Assembly: GCA_902805615.1 (NCBI GenBank)
Contig: CADCTQ010000001.1
Coordinates: 1-64,000, forward strand
Length of the DNA stretch: 64,000 bases
Direction: 5' to 3'
Source: an uncultured Cytophagales bacterium
GTDB lineage: Bacteria > Bacteroidota > Bacteroidia > Cytophagales > 172606-1
Shown: one piece after another, positions 27,021 to 36,398 of the stretch
How the letters are laid out: each line of letters opens with the position of its first letter
Position numbering within the stretch: the first letter of the stretch is position 1
Notes under the pieces: model-generated
What the model was told of the DNA's origin: nothing
Database searches by the model: none
The model's input: the letters and a program-made list of their open reading frames with translations, nothing else
Position numbers and translations under genes: made by a program

Positions 27021-28535
27021 ATGAAAGATCAATACGCTACCCTTACGCCCGGACACCCTCTTTTATGGATACTGCTGGTGGTTGCCTCGTTTACGCAGCC
27101 CATTGAGGCCGACGTTCCGTCTTTTCGTTTGCATCCGGGCTCAACGGCCGGTACTGCTTCTTTTTTTGCCGGGCCGGTGCGCATCATGCCGCTCGGCAAT
27201 TCGATCACCCAGGCCTATGCCGGCCGAAACAGCTACCGGCGGCCTTTGTGGCACCGGCTTACCGGAGCGGGTTACAGCGTGGATTTCGTGGGTTCTCAGA
27301 AAAGTAATCATAACGGACTGCCGGCCAAGCCAGACTTTGACCTAGACCACGAAGGGCACTGGGGCTGGCGGGCGGATCAGTTGCTGGCTTCTATGAGTAC
27401 ATGGGCCAGTACTTACCGACCCAATGTGGTACTGATGCACGCCGGCTCCAATGACATGTTTCAGGGGCAGGATGTAACTGCTACGATCAATGAATTGAGC
27501 CTGTTGATTGATCGTATCCGGGCCGCTAATCCCTACGTGAAAATTCTACTGGCCAGGCTGATTCCCCCAACCGAATGGAATGGACGACTGACCCGGATCA
27601 AAGCATTAAACAGTGCCATACCAGGACTGGTTTCGCGTAAGCATACGACCCAGTCCCCGGTAATTCTGGTAGATCAAACCGTTGGTTTCAATGCCTATAC
27701 CGATACGTACGACGGGGTTCATCCCAACGAGGCCGGCGAACGAAAAATGGCTGACCGCTGGTATGAGGCTTTGGTGCGTCTATTGCCCTGGGCACCTATG
27801 ATTTTTACGGGTTATTACAATGTTCTGGCCAAACACAGCAATAAAGCGCTTGATGTATACAAGGCCTCCCTGAGCAACGGAACTAAGGTTCAGCAATGGA
27901 CCAACTACTCTGCAACCAACCAGCAGTGGTCAATCCAAAGCTTGGAGAATGGATACTATAAGCTCATTGCCCGTCACAGCGGAAAAGCCTTGACGGTAAG
28001 TGCTACCAGCTGGGCGGTCCAGCAAAACGACTACCAAGGCAGAGACGCTCAAAAATGGAAGATAGAGTCAGTTGGAGGAGGCTATTACAAACTTTCCAAC
28101 AAGGCTAGTGGTCGTGTACTCGATGTAGCTGGTACTGACACCCATGACGGAGCCAGTATTCTCGTATGGACTTACAGTGGGAATGCCAATCAACTCTGGC
28201 GGCTTCAAAAAGTGCGTTCAACTGGCCGAACCGCTATGATTGGAACAGAGCCAACTGGCCAAACACGAGAGGAAGAAAGGACAGAAAAAATCCTGGTATC
28301 ACCTAATCCTACCAAGGGTAAAACCAGCCTGTATTTCGAAGTAGTCAATCCTCAGGAGGTTACTGTAACTTTAATTAGTGCTAAAGGGCAAGTCCTTAGA
28401 ACGTTTACCCAATCCGTTGCTGCCGGGAATAATCAGGCAGAACTGGACCTGACTACCCTACCCGCCGGGTTGTACACCTTGCAATTGTGGAAGGATAAGC
28501 AGTTGTTCTTCCACAAGCTTGTGCTTGCCCGCTAG
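27021..28535 (+). CDS. Secreted SGNH/GDSL hydrolase with ricin-type lectin and T9SS sorting domain
   Basis: 504 residues. Signal peptide about 1-30. SGNH hydrolase at about 50-255: block I IMPLGNSITQAYAG (nucleophile Ser), block III HAGSNDMF, and the Asp/His pair in YDGVHPNEAGE, so probably a carbohydrate esterase. A ricin-B/CBM13 lectin at about 262-405 has repeats NKALDVYKASLSNGTKVQQW and GRVLDVAGTDTHDGASILVW. The C-terminus (about 425-504) is a type IX sorting domain: SPNPTKGKTSLYFEV ending LPAGLYTLQLWKDKQLFFHKLVL. It is secreted and surface-bound, probably removing acyl groups from plant polysaccharide. An IS3 element sits 200 nt downstream. Confidence 0.92.
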   Translation: MKDQYATLTPGHPLLWILLVVASFTQPIEADVPSFRLHPGSTAGTASFFAGPVRIMPLGNSITQAYAGRNSYRRPLWHRLTGAGYSVDFVGSQKSNHNGLPAKPDFDLDHEGHWGWRADQLLASMSTWASTYRPNVVLMHAGSNDMFQGQDVTATINELSLLIDRIRAANPYVKILLARLIPPTEWNGRLTRIKALNSAIPGLVSRKHTTQSPVILVDQTVGFNAYTDTYDGVHPNEAGERKMADRWYEALVRLLPWAPMIFTGYYNVLAKHSNKALDVYKASLSNGTKVQQWTNYSATNQQWSIQSLENGYYKLIARHSGKALTVSATSWAVQQNDYQGRDAQKWKIESVGGGYYKLSNKASGRVLDVAGTDTHDGASILVWTYSGNANQLWRLQKVRSTGRTAMIGTEPTGQTREEERTEKILVSPNPTKGKTSLYFEVVNPQEVTVTLISAKGQVLRTFTQSVAAGNNQAELDLTTLPAGLYTLQLWKDKQLFFHKLVLAR

Positions 28536-28800
28536 TTGTTTCGTTAACACTTGGGTCATCGGCACCTTGTAAAATGGCGGTTTTGCAGCAAGCGTTTGGT
28601 CGTGCAGCCCTACCGAGTTCAGAGATAAGAGAACAACCAACGCGGTCAGAGGTAGCGGGACACTCTCTACTGGCTTGCATTGTACCAACGTTGCTTGTGA
28701 TTAAAACTGACAGAAAAAGGAGCAGGGTAGGTCTGGACTTGCTACCTTTGACTGGAGGCAAAAAGCCAGGCAGATTTGATAATCTGTTAACTTAAGCCTT

Positions 28801-29097
28801 ATGAAGAAACAAGTATTTGACCAGGCGTTCAAGCAGATGGCCGTAGAGCTATCTTATGCGAAGGGATCGGTAAAAACAGCGGCCGCCGAGTTGGGGATCG
28901 ATCCGGGTAGAATCAGTAAATGGCGGCAGCATCAGAATGGTAGTGTAGCTGCTGTTGAGAAGCCAAGCCTTTCAGTCGAACAAATCGAAATCAGACGTTT
29001 TCAAAAAGAGTTGAAGGAGGCTCTGTTAGAGCGTGATATACAGAAAAAGGCGGTCAGCATCTTTTCCAGCAGCGACGGGAAATATTCCGGTTTATAG
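28801..29097 (+). CDS. IS3-family transposase OrfA
   Basis: 98 residues. Helix-turn-helix of the HTH_Tnp_1 type (FDQAFKQMAVELSYAKGSVKTAAAELGID..ISKWRQ), then a leucine-zipper-like helix (EQIEIRRFQKELKEALLERDI). It binds the element ends. Near its 3' end a GAAAAAGG (29043-29050) lies in the overlap with the -1 frame of OrfB, which is open from 29037, so a frameshifted OrfAB fusion is likely; the run of five A is shorter than the usual slippery site. Confidence 0.9.
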   Translation: MKKQVFDQAFKQMAVELSYAKGSVKTAAAELGIDPGRISKWRQHQNGSVAAVEKPSLSVEQIEIRRFQKELKEALLERDIQKKAVSIFSSSDGKYSGL

Positions 29098-29129
29098 AGG
29101 AGAACAGGGAGATATTTCCGGTTGAAAAG

Positions 29130-29960
29130 ATGTGCAAGGTGATGAAAGTAAGCGTTAGTGGCTACTATTACTGGCTAAAACACCCTGTAGGTTCCCGTAC
29201 AGTAAAAGAACAGGAGTTACTGGTTGACATTCACAGAATACATGAGGACAGCAAAAAGCGTTATGGCAGTCCCAGGATCGCCAGTGAGTTGAGAGAACAG
29301 GGAATCAGTGTTTCACGTCCACGACTAGCCAGGCTGATGAAGAAAGCCAGTATCAAAAGTATCATTCGGAAGAAATACCGGGTGCAGACTACTGATTCTG
29401 ATCATGAATATGCTATTGCGGAAAACCACCTCAACCGGGATTTTTCAGCACAGGCAAATGGGCAGAAGTGGGTATCAGATCTGACTTATATCAGAACTGG
29501 AGAAGGGTGGCTATACCTGACAGCCATCTTAGATCTGGCTGACAGAAAGGTAGTTGGCTGGGCAATGAGTGACACGATGAGAGCTGGTGATACTACGATA
29601 GCGGCCTGGAAGATGGCCATCAGAAACAGGCCCGTAAAGCAGCAACTGTTGTTTCATTCTGACAGAGGGGTGCAGTATGCCTGTACCGATTTTAAGGAGC
29701 AACTGAAAGGACTACCCGTGCTGCAAAGCATGAGCAGAAAAGGGAATTGTTGGGATAATGCAGTAGCGGAAAGCTTCTTTAAAACGCTGAAAACAGAGCT
29801 GATTTATCATGAACATTATTCGACAAAGCAGCAGGCAAAACTCTCCGTCTTCGAATATATTGAGGGCTGGTATAACAAAAGAAGACGCCATTCCGCATTA
29901 GCCAACCGAAGTCCCCAACAGTACCAGTTTTATTTAGAAGAAATAAGAATAGCTGCCTGA
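29130..29960 (+). CDS. IS3-family transposase OrfB (DDE integrase)
   Basis: The frame is open from 29037, so the functional product is probably the -1 frameshift fusion with OrfA; from there it reads REIFRFIEENREIFPVEKMCK, as in intact IS3 OrfB proteins. From the internal ATG it has 276 residues: HTH_21 region (RYGSPRIASELREQGISVS), then the rve core with catalytic Asp in WVSDLTYI, Asp in LFHSDRGVQY and Glu in NAVAESFFKTLK, and the closing NKRRRHSALANRSPQQYQ. All catalytic residues are present, so the element may still be active. Confidence 0.92.
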   Translation: MCKVMKVSVSGYYYWLKHPVGSRTVKEQELLVDIHRIHEDSKKRYGSPRIASELREQGISVSRPRLARLMKKASIKSIIRKKYRVQTTDSDHEYAIAENHLNRDFSAQANGQKWVSDLTYIRTGEGWLYLTAILDLADRKVVGWAMSDTMRAGDTTIAAWKMAIRNRPVKQQLLFHSDRGVQYACTDFKEQLKGLPVLQSMSRKGNCWDNAVAESFFKTLKTELIYHEHYSTKQQAKLSVFEYIEGWYNKRRRHSALANRSPQQYQFYLEEIRIAA

Positions 29961-30066
29961 AAAATTCATCCAGTAAACTGTTGCAATTCCAATCCACTAC
30001 TGCTCACTTTGAATACCTGCTAATGCCCGTGCTTTCCCTTAACTTCGCCTTCCTAAACCGACAACG

Positions 30067-31284
30067 ATGCAACTGGAGGAAAGTCTCTTACAAAAATACG
30101 CCCAGGTAATGGTGCACTATGCCCTCAACAACGGCCAGGGAATCAATAAAGGGGATACCGTATTTCTTGTCGGGCAAGAGGTAACAAAAGGTCTTTTCCT
30201 TGCCATTGCCCGGGAAATCTACCGTGCAGGCGGCAATCTCATCTCCAACTACCTGCCCGACAACGTGCGTGAGCAAAGCCTGGTCCGTTTCCTGTTGCAG
30301 GAAGGTACCGATGAGCAGGTAGGCTTTTTTGCCAAACCTTACTGGCAGGGCATTGTGGATGCTACCGATCATATCCTGTTTATTGTTTCGGAACCCGATG
30401 TACATTACCTGGAAGGCATTCCGGCCTCCCGGATCAGCAGAATGAATAGTGCCCGTGCCCCCTACATGAAAATGCGGGAGTTGAAGGAGCAGGCCGGTAA
30501 ACTTTCCTGGACCCTTTGTCTTTACGGAACACAGTCCATGGCCGATGAAGCAGGCTTATCCCTGGAAGAATACTGGCAGCAGATCATCGAAGCCTGCTAC
30601 CTGCGCGAAGAGGACCCGGTGAGCCGCTGGAAACAGGTGCAACAGGAGATCGAGGCGATAAAGAACCAGCTGGATGCCCTCCAAATTGAGCGCCTGCACC
30701 TGAAGGGTGATGATGTGGACCTGACGCTACAGATTGGTCCCAACCGCAAATGGCTGAGCGGCGGCGGCAAGAATATCCCTTCGTTCGAGATCTTCACCTC
30801 GCCCGACTGGCGGGGCACCAACGGCACCATCCGCTTCAACCAGCCGCTGTATTATTCCGGAAAACGCATTGCCGGAATATCGCTCCGGTTTGAAAACGGC
30901 GTGGTGGTTGCCGCATCAGCTACCGAAAACGAAGAAGCCCTCCAAGAAATGATTGCCCAGGAAAACGCCGACAAGGTTGGCGAGTTTTCTCTCACCGACA
31001 AGCGCCATTCGAAGATCACCCGGTTCATGGCCACTACCCTCTATGATGAAAATATGGGCGGCACCTTTGGCAACACCCACATTGCCCTGGGCAATGCCTA
31101 TAAGGATACCTTTCCGGGCGATCTGGCGGCCGTAACCGAGGAGGAATGGGCGCAGATGGGATATAACAGTTGCCCCAAGGTACATACCGATATCATCAGC
31201 ACCAGCGACCGGACGGTTACGGCACGGCTGCGCAACGGCACGGAAAGAGTGATATACCAGGACGGCCAGTTCAGGTTGGATTAA
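30067..31284 (+). CDS. M29-family metallo-aminopeptidase
   Basis: 405 residues, cytoplasmic, no signal peptide. N-terminal domain about 1-190 (KGDTVFLVGQEVTKGLFLAIAREIYRAGGN). The C-terminal catalytic domain has LTLQIGPNRKWLSGGGKNIPSFEIFTSPDWRGTNGTIRF and the metal-binding region MGGTFGNTHIALGNAY plus KVHTDIIS (His and His-x-Asp ligands). It removes N-terminal residues from peptides using two metal ions. It stands alone, starting 76 nt after the IS3 element, so the insertion lies in or next to its promoter. Confidence 0.92.
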   Translation: MQLEESLLQKYAQVMVHYALNNGQGINKGDTVFLVGQEVTKGLFLAIAREIYRAGGNLISNYLPDNVREQSLVRFLLQEGTDEQVGFFAKPYWQGIVDATDHILFIVSEPDVHYLEGIPASRISRMNSARAPYMKMRELKEQAGKLSWTLCLYGTQSMADEAGLSLEEYWQQIIEACYLREEDPVSRWKQVQQEIEAIKNQLDALQIERLHLKGDDVDLTLQIGPNRKWLSGGGKNIPSFEIFTSPDWRGTNGTIRFNQPLYYSGKRIAGISLRFENGVVVAASATENEEALQEMIAQENADKVGEFSLTDKRHSKITRFMATTLYDENMGGTFGNTHIALGNAYKDTFPGDLAAVTEEEWAQMGYNSCPKVHTDIISTSDRTVTARLRNGTERVIYQDGQFRLD

Positions 31285-31491
31285 GCGCTGAACCTGCGGA
31301 ACCCGAAAGAGGCCAGGGCGAACGAACCACAACGCTACCTTGCTTGCTGTGTCCACCGTGGTTTATTTACTTCTGCACCAAAGGGTATCCAAACCACTGC
31401 GGGCACAGCGAGCGTGTCAAATGAACTGTGTCAAGGAAGCGTCTTGTCCTGATATAGCTTTACAATATCAACCGCGGTTCGCTTTCGGGAA

Positions 31492-31528
31492 GTACCGACG
31501 GGAGCTTTGCCCGGCGGGTGCTTTTTTT
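31492..31528 (+). terminator. Probable rho-independent terminator after the aminopeptidase
   Basis: A G+C-rich stem (GTACCGACGGG pairing with CCCGGCGGGTGC, one mismatch and one bulge) with a short AGCTTTG loop is followed by seven T (31522-31528). It lies 208 nt past the aminopeptidase stop, in the gap before the convergent NHL gene. Confidence 0.5.
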
Positions 31529-31552
31529 CCCTCTCAGGGCAGGCGCTCCGGA

Positions 31553-34500
31553 TCAGAATCCTACCAGCACTCTTTTGGTGAACACGCCCGTTGACGTAGT
31601 CACGCGGAGCAGGTACACTTGCTTTTCCCTTACCTGGCTCAGCAGATGCAGCTCTCCGTTCACTAAAGCCCGCTCGGGGAAGCCTTCCATCTTCTGCCCG
31701 CTCAGCGAATACAGTTCAGCCGAAGCCCACTTCGAGGAAGCATCCGGGAAACGAACGTAAATGTGCTGGCCAATCGCAAAGATCCGAACCGTCTCTTTCG
31801 CTGCGGATGCGGGTTCTGCCCGCGTAGCGGGAATCTGGCCCGGGGCGCCTGCCACCGGGGTGGCAGGCGTTGAAGCCGGGCGGGTAAAGTGCAGCACGAA
31901 ACGGGCCGGATCGCTTCCCGCCTCCAGGTTTAAGCCGATGCTTGCCTGCTTGCGCAAGTCGTAATACGTACCCGTCTTTTTGTCTTCCAGCAGGATGCCG
32001 AACGTTTCGTCTACTCTTTCCAGCGCGTTGACCCTGAAGGTATACGCTCCCGCTTTGCTTGCCTGTACCCCCAAGGCGAGGGTTCTCTCCCGGGCCAGCA
32101 GGGGCAGGGCCTGGATGGCGTAATCGCCGTCCGTATTGCGGGAGCAGACCGAAAGGTCGGCATTGCCTTTCAGCTTGAGGGCATCGTACCAGCGGTCCTG
32201 TCCTTCGGTGGCATCGGCCAGGAAAGCAATGAGGGTTTCGTTGTACTTACCCGCTCCGCTCAGCGAGAGTTTTAGCCGCTGGGTCTGGTCGGCCTGCTGC
32301 CGGAAGAATTTGGTATTTGCCGTACCCGTGCGCATGGCATTGGTAAAGGTGATGCTGCCCACCGCATTGGCTTCTACGAAAAATCCCTGGTGAGAGGCAA
32401 TCTCATCGTCGGCCAGCGTGCCGGTATTGGGGCCGGATACGGTTCCCGCGGCGGTTTTTACCGCGTAGTCCGAATTGGCGTAGCCACTGCCGCCGGTGTT
32501 GTCGTCGTCCCAGAAGTAGACGGCCCCGTTGATGGAAGGATTGGCACGGATGAGGGCACTGTAACTGATGGGTCCCGGGTAAGGGTTGCCCACCAGGTTG
32601 AAGCCTCTTTCTCCCGCTACATGGGCCGCCGTGTAGGAGAGCGGCAGGGCAATGGTGCCGTTGTTGGCCGTACCCGTGAAGGAGGGACTGCCCGCCCCGT
32701 AGGCAAAATACCCTTTCCCAGGTTGCAACCCTCCCGTAGCGGCCGCAATCCAGCGCTGGTGATTGGCGTAGGGACGCGCCTCATCGTAGCGGTACACGGT
32801 GCTGCCCAGTACGCTTGCGTTCACGCCGGCTACCGGAGCCGACCAGCCGTTGTAGGCCCCGCCCGTTTTGCCACTGCGCTGAGTAGTGATGTTGCCCACT
32901 ACACTGCCCCCGCCGTTGACCGTACCAATGCCGTGCAGGAGAATGGCGCCTGATGCCAGCGTGAGGTGATCATTGGTGTTAAGCGTGGTACCGGAAAGGA
33001 CCTGCACTGTGCCGCCCACCAGCAGGGCTCCCGTCAGGCTGGCCGTACCGGCTTTGGCAAACTGCACGCTGCCCGTTCCGGTAATGCTGCCGCCGTTATT
33101 AGCCAGGTCACCCCAGATCACCAGGCTTTGCCCGGCGGGTATTTCTAACCGGGCGCCGTTCCGGATGGTCAGGTTCCGCACGCGGGCCGTGCCGGCAATG
33201 GTGGTCACCCCGCTGGCGATCACGGCATCCGAGTTGTTGCCCGGCGTGCTCTTGTAGCTCCAGTTACCGGTAGTAGTCCAGGCCCCGATCCCGTTCCAGG
33301 TATTGGTCCCGGTGGCAGTCACGACCAGATGCTGCGCCACGTCATCTGCCGCCTGGTACGTCTCATCGCCGGGCTGGGAAGCGGTAATGGTGGTTGTACC
33401 CACGCCCACCAGGGTGACGGTGCTACCCGAAACAGTAGCCACCGCCGGGTTGGAACTCGTATAGCTTACGCTTAGTCCGGAAGAAGCCGTAGCCGTCAGC
33501 GTGAAAGGCGAATCACCAATCGTCCGGGCGGGCAGGGTGTTGAAGGTGATGAGTTGGGAGCGTTTGGCAATGCTGAGCGAATAGGTAACCGAACCGGAAC
33601 AAGCGCCGTCGGTGGCCGACACGGTTACCGTGGCCGGGGAAGCAGTAGCTACGGCAGGCGTACCGGAGATAACCCCGGTGGGGCTGATGACCAGGCCGGC
33701 CGGCAAACCGGTGGCCGAGTAGACATAGCCGGCAGGAGCACCGCTGACCGCCTGGAAATAGGCCCGCCCTACTGTGCCGCCGGTCAGGGCAGAGGGGCTA
33801 AAGGCAAGCGCAGGGCAAGGAGAAAAAACCTGGACCCGGTAATTGTTTGCATCGGCTACATACACATCGCCGGCACCATTTACGGCTACGCCAGCAGGAT
33901 ACTGGAACTCTCCGTCTCCTGCTCCTCCAGCGCCGAACATAGTCAGCAACTGCCCCGAGGCGCTGAATTTCTGGACCCGGTTATTGGATTGGTCGGTTAC
34001 GTAAACGTTGCCGGCCGTATCGACCGCCAGGCCGTAAGGATATTGAAATTGTCCGTCTCCTGCGCCAAAAGAGCCGAACTTGAGGAGGAATTGCCCCGAC
34101 GCGTCGAACTTCTGGACCCGGTTGTTGTTTGCGTCGGCTACGTACACATGGCCGGCGCCATCGACGGCTACACCAGTAGGATAATAAAACTGGCCATCCC
34201 TTGATCCAACAGTGCCGAACTTGAGGAGAAACTGCCCCGACGCGTCGAACTTCTGGACCCGGTTGTTGGAGAAGTCGGCTACGTACACATTGCCTGAGCC
34301 ATCGACGGCTACTCCCTGGGGATCCAGAAACTGTCCGTCTCCGCCGCCTCCAGCGCCGAACTTAGCCAGCAACTGCCCGGCGGCGTTGAACTTCTGGATG
34401 CGGTTATTGTTTTTATCAACTACGTACACATTGCCGGCGGCGTCAACCGCCAGGCCGTCAGGAGACCGAAATTGTCCATCCCCGGTTCCAAAAGAACCGA

Positions 34501-35593
34501 ACTTGAGGAGGAATTGCCCGGCGGCGTTGAACTTCTGCACCCGGTGATTGTTCTGATCGGCTACGTACACATTGCCGGCGGCATCAACTGCCAGGCCGTC
34601 AGGAGACCGAAATTGTCCATCTCCTGTTCCGGAAGAGCCGAACTTGAGGAGAAACTGGCCCGAGGCGTCGAACTTCTGAATCCGGTGATTGTTTTGATCG
34701 GCTACGTACACATTGCCTGAGCCATCGAGGGCTACGCCGGCAGGATTTACAAACTGTCCGTCCCCTGATCCGAGAGCGCCGAACTTGGTCAGAAACTGGC
34801 CCGACGCGTTGAACTTCTGGACCCGGTTGTTGGAGTAGTCGGCCACGTACACATTGCCTAAGTCATCAACGGTTACGCCGATAGGATTTATAAACTTTCC
34901 ATCCGTTGTTCCCCGGGAGCCGAACTTGGCGAGAAACTGCCCCGAAGCGTTGAACTTCTGGATCCGGTCATTGGATAAGTCGGCTACGTACACATTGCCT
35001 GAGCCATCGAGGGCTACGCCGGCAGGATACTGAAATTGTCCATCCTCTGTTCCGGAAGAGCCGAACTTGAGGAGAAACTGGCCCGACGCGTTGAACTTCT
35101 GAATCCGGTGATTGTTTTGATCGGCTACGTACACATTGCCTAAGCCATCAACGGCTACGCTGGCAGGATTTATAAACTGTCCGTCCCCTGATCCGAGAGC
35201 GCCGAACTTAGCCAGAAACTGCCCGGAAGCGTTGAACTTCTGGATCCGGTAATTGCTGCGATCGGTTACGTACACATTGCCCGTTCCATCTGCGAACACG
35301 GCAACCGGACCCCGAAACTGTCCGTCCCCTGATCCAAGAGCGCCGAACTTGAGGAGAAACTGCCCCGAGGCGTCGAACTTCTGGACCCGGTTGTTGGAGA
35401 AGTCGGCTACGTACACATTGCCTGAGCCATCGACGGCTACTTCCGAAGGATTATGGAACTGAACCAAGCCAAATGCTTCAGAACCGATCTGACCCTGGTA
35501 CTGGTACTGGTGCTGGGCCCGCAGGGAAAGGGAGGAAAAAAGGCCCATCAGCAGGACCAGCCAATGGAGAAAGCGTAGACGTGTTTGCTGCAT
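31553..35593 (-). CDS. Giant secreted NHL-repeat protein with T9SS sorting domain
   Basis: 1346 residues. Signal peptide 1-26. Twelve NHL repeats of 47 residues cover about 45-600, each like FxxPxGVAVDGxGNVYVADxxNNRVQKF, enough for two six-bladed propellers. An Ig-like putative domain follows (ATGLPAGLVISPTGVISGTPA), then a Big-type domain (VATVSGSTVTLVGVGTTTITA), a beta-helix region about 760-900 (GNWSYKSTPGNNSDAVIASG) and a Por-type sorting domain at the end (ASAELYSLSGQKMEGFPERA). It is exported by type IX secretion and probably a surface adhesin or sugar/protein-binding scaffold; no catalytic site is seen. The propeller part is nearly identical repeat to repeat at DNA level, a sign of recent duplication. 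Confidence 0.9.
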   Translation of the reverse strand: MQQTRLRFLHWLVLLMGLFSSLSLRAQHQYQYQGQIGSEAFGLVQFHNPSEVAVDGSGNVYVADFSNNRVQKFDASGQFLLKFGALGSGDGQFRGPVAVFADGTGNVYVTDRSNYRIQKFNASGQFLAKFGALGSGDGQFINPASVAVDGLGNVYVADQNNHRIQKFNASGQFLLKFGSSGTEDGQFQYPAGVALDGSGNVYVADLSNDRIQKFNASGQFLAKFGSRGTTDGKFINPIGVTVDDLGNVYVADYSNNRVQKFNASGQFLTKFGALGSGDGQFVNPAGVALDGSGNVYVADQNNHRIQKFDASGQFLLKFGSSGTGDGQFRSPDGLAVDAAGNVYVADQNNHRVQKFNAAGQFLLKFGSFGTGDGQFRSPDGLAVDAAGNVYVVDKNNNRIQKFNAAGQLLAKFGAGGGGDGQFLDPQGVAVDGSGNVYVADFSNNRVQKFDASGQFLLKFGTVGSRDGQFYYPTGVAVDGAGHVYVADANNNRVQKFDASGQFLLKFGSFGAGDGQFQYPYGLAVDTAGNVYVTDQSNNRVQKFSASGQLLTMFGAGGAGDGEFQYPAGVAVNGAGDVYVADANNYRVQVFSPCPALAFSPSALTGGTVGRAYFQAVSGAPAGYVYSATGLPAGLVISPTGVISGTPAVATASPATVTVSATDGACSGSVTYSLSIAKRSQLITFNTLPARTIGDSPFTLTATASSGLSVSYTSSNPAVATVSGSTVTLVGVGTTTITASQPGDETYQAADDVAQHLVVTATGTNTWNGIGAWTTTGNWSYKSTPGNNSDAVIASGVTTIAGTARVRNLTIRNGARLEIPAGQSLVIWGDLANNGGSITGTGSVQFAKAGTASLTGALLVGGTVQVLSGTTLNTNDHLTLASGAILLHGIGTVNGGGSVVGNITTQRSGKTGGAYNGWSAPVAGVNASVLGSTVYRYDEARPYANHQRWIAAATGGLQPGKGYFAYGAGSPSFTGTANNGTIALPLSYTAAHVAGERGFNLVGNPYPGPISYSALIRANPSINGAVYFWDDDNTGGSGYANSDYAVKTAAGTVSGPNTGTLADDEIASHQGFFVEANAVGSITFTNAMRTGTANTKFFRQQADQTQRLKLSLSGAGKYNETLIAFLADATEGQDRWYDALKLKGNADLSVCSRNTDGDYAIQALPLLARERTLALGVQASKAGAYTFRVNALERVDETFGILLEDKKTGTYYDLRKQASIGLNLEAGSDPARFVLHFTRPASTPATPVAGAPGQIPATRAEPASAAKETVRIFAIGQHIYVRFPDASSKWASAELYSLSGQKMEGFPERALVNGELHLLSQVREKQVYLLRVTTSTGVFTKRVLVGF
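33826..35470 (-). repeat. Twelve tandem 141-bp coding repeats (NHL)
   Basis: In-frame units of 47 codons repeat twelve times inside the NHL gene with high DNA identity; for instance the units encoding ADQNNHRIQKF and ADFSNNRVQKF recur almost verbatim. Copy number is likely to vary between strains by slippage or recombination. Short-read assemblies may collapse the array. Confidence 0.85.
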
Positions 35594-36160
35594 GCAGGAT
35601 AGAAAAAAACAGTAACCGGCAGTAATGTAATATTTTTGCTAGTTACTCCATTGGCGACACCCGCCGGTTGTTGGCCCGGGCCGGGAGGGGCCTGCGGCAG
35701 GTAAGAAAAGCCACCGGAAAAGCCTTTTGCGGTAGAGAGGCGCCGGGGTTAAGGGGGAACTTACCAGGCCCGTGCTTTCTGAAGAAAAGCCGGCGGTTAC
35801 CTTCCGGCAGCCGGGCGTTTGCCCGCTACAGCCAGACTTCCGTCCGGCTGCGGGCTGAAAGTACTCCCGCGGCGCCAGGCTCCGCTTCCCGCCGGCGGGG
35901 ATGGGCTTGCGGCGGGGTGCAGGCAGGCGGAAAAAGGGCCGCCGGCTCACATCTGTAATAAATTAAGAGGAAGAAGACTAACCGGCACCGGCAGAACCTT
36001 ACCAATGGAATCAACTTCAGCCCACCGGCAAGGCTTTACCAGTCTTTTGCACCCAGTACTACAGCCGCATTTAAGGAGGAGAATCATTGGTGAAGGTGCA
36101 CAAGATCCGCTACACTTTCCCGATTTTGAAAATTCTTAGCTAGATACTATTCTTCCTGCC
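35594..36160. other. No gene; hairpin-rich spacer
   Basis: 567 nt upstream of the NHL gene. No protein-like frame on either strand. A strong imperfect hairpin lies at 35821-35855 (GCCCGC..AGCC / GGCT..GCGGGC). The NHL promoter should be within the first 100 nt; no TAnnTTTG match was found. Confidence 0.35.
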
Positions 36161-36391
36161 TTATCCGACCCAGAACCTGTCCCTCTTGAATGAAAAGGCA
36201 TTCAAGAGGGAACAGGCGGGAGAATGTCCCTGGTGAGGCCGCTTGTAGTTGTACCCGTACTCCCAGAGTTTGAGACAGCACTTGCGTTCCTCAGAAGAGC
36301 AGAAGCGGAATCGGTTGAAGAGTTTTTCCTTATCCGTGCGGTTGGAACGTTCAATGCAGCCGTTTTGCCAGGGTGGAGGCGCTACCGGCAT
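36161..36391 (-). pseudogene. Transposase fragment, C-terminal end of a DDE (rve) integrase
   Basis: 76 codons containing PPWQNGCIERSNRTDKEKLFN and YNYKRPHQGHSP: the region around the third catalytic acid (Glu in CIERSN) and the RPHxG end of IS3/IS481-type transposases. The N-terminal two thirds, with both Asp residues, are missing. Its upstream edge lies 8 nt from the YceI stop codon, so the element was probably cut by a deletion or rearrangement at that point. Confidence 0.75.
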
Positions 36392-36398
36392 AGAATCC

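Larger units (their letters stand above)
28734..29991 (+). mobile_element. IS3-family insertion sequence
   Basis: Ends TGGACTTGCTACC.. (28734-28756) and its inverted partner (29969-29991, reading TGGAATTGCAACA.. on the minus strand) match at 18 of 23 positions and begin with TG, as IS3 ends do. Two overlapping frames encode OrfA and OrfB. No clear 3-4-bp target duplication is visible (GTC outside on the left, ATC on the right), so one flank may have changed or the ends may be off by a few bases. Total about 1258 bp, full length. Confidence 0.85.
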
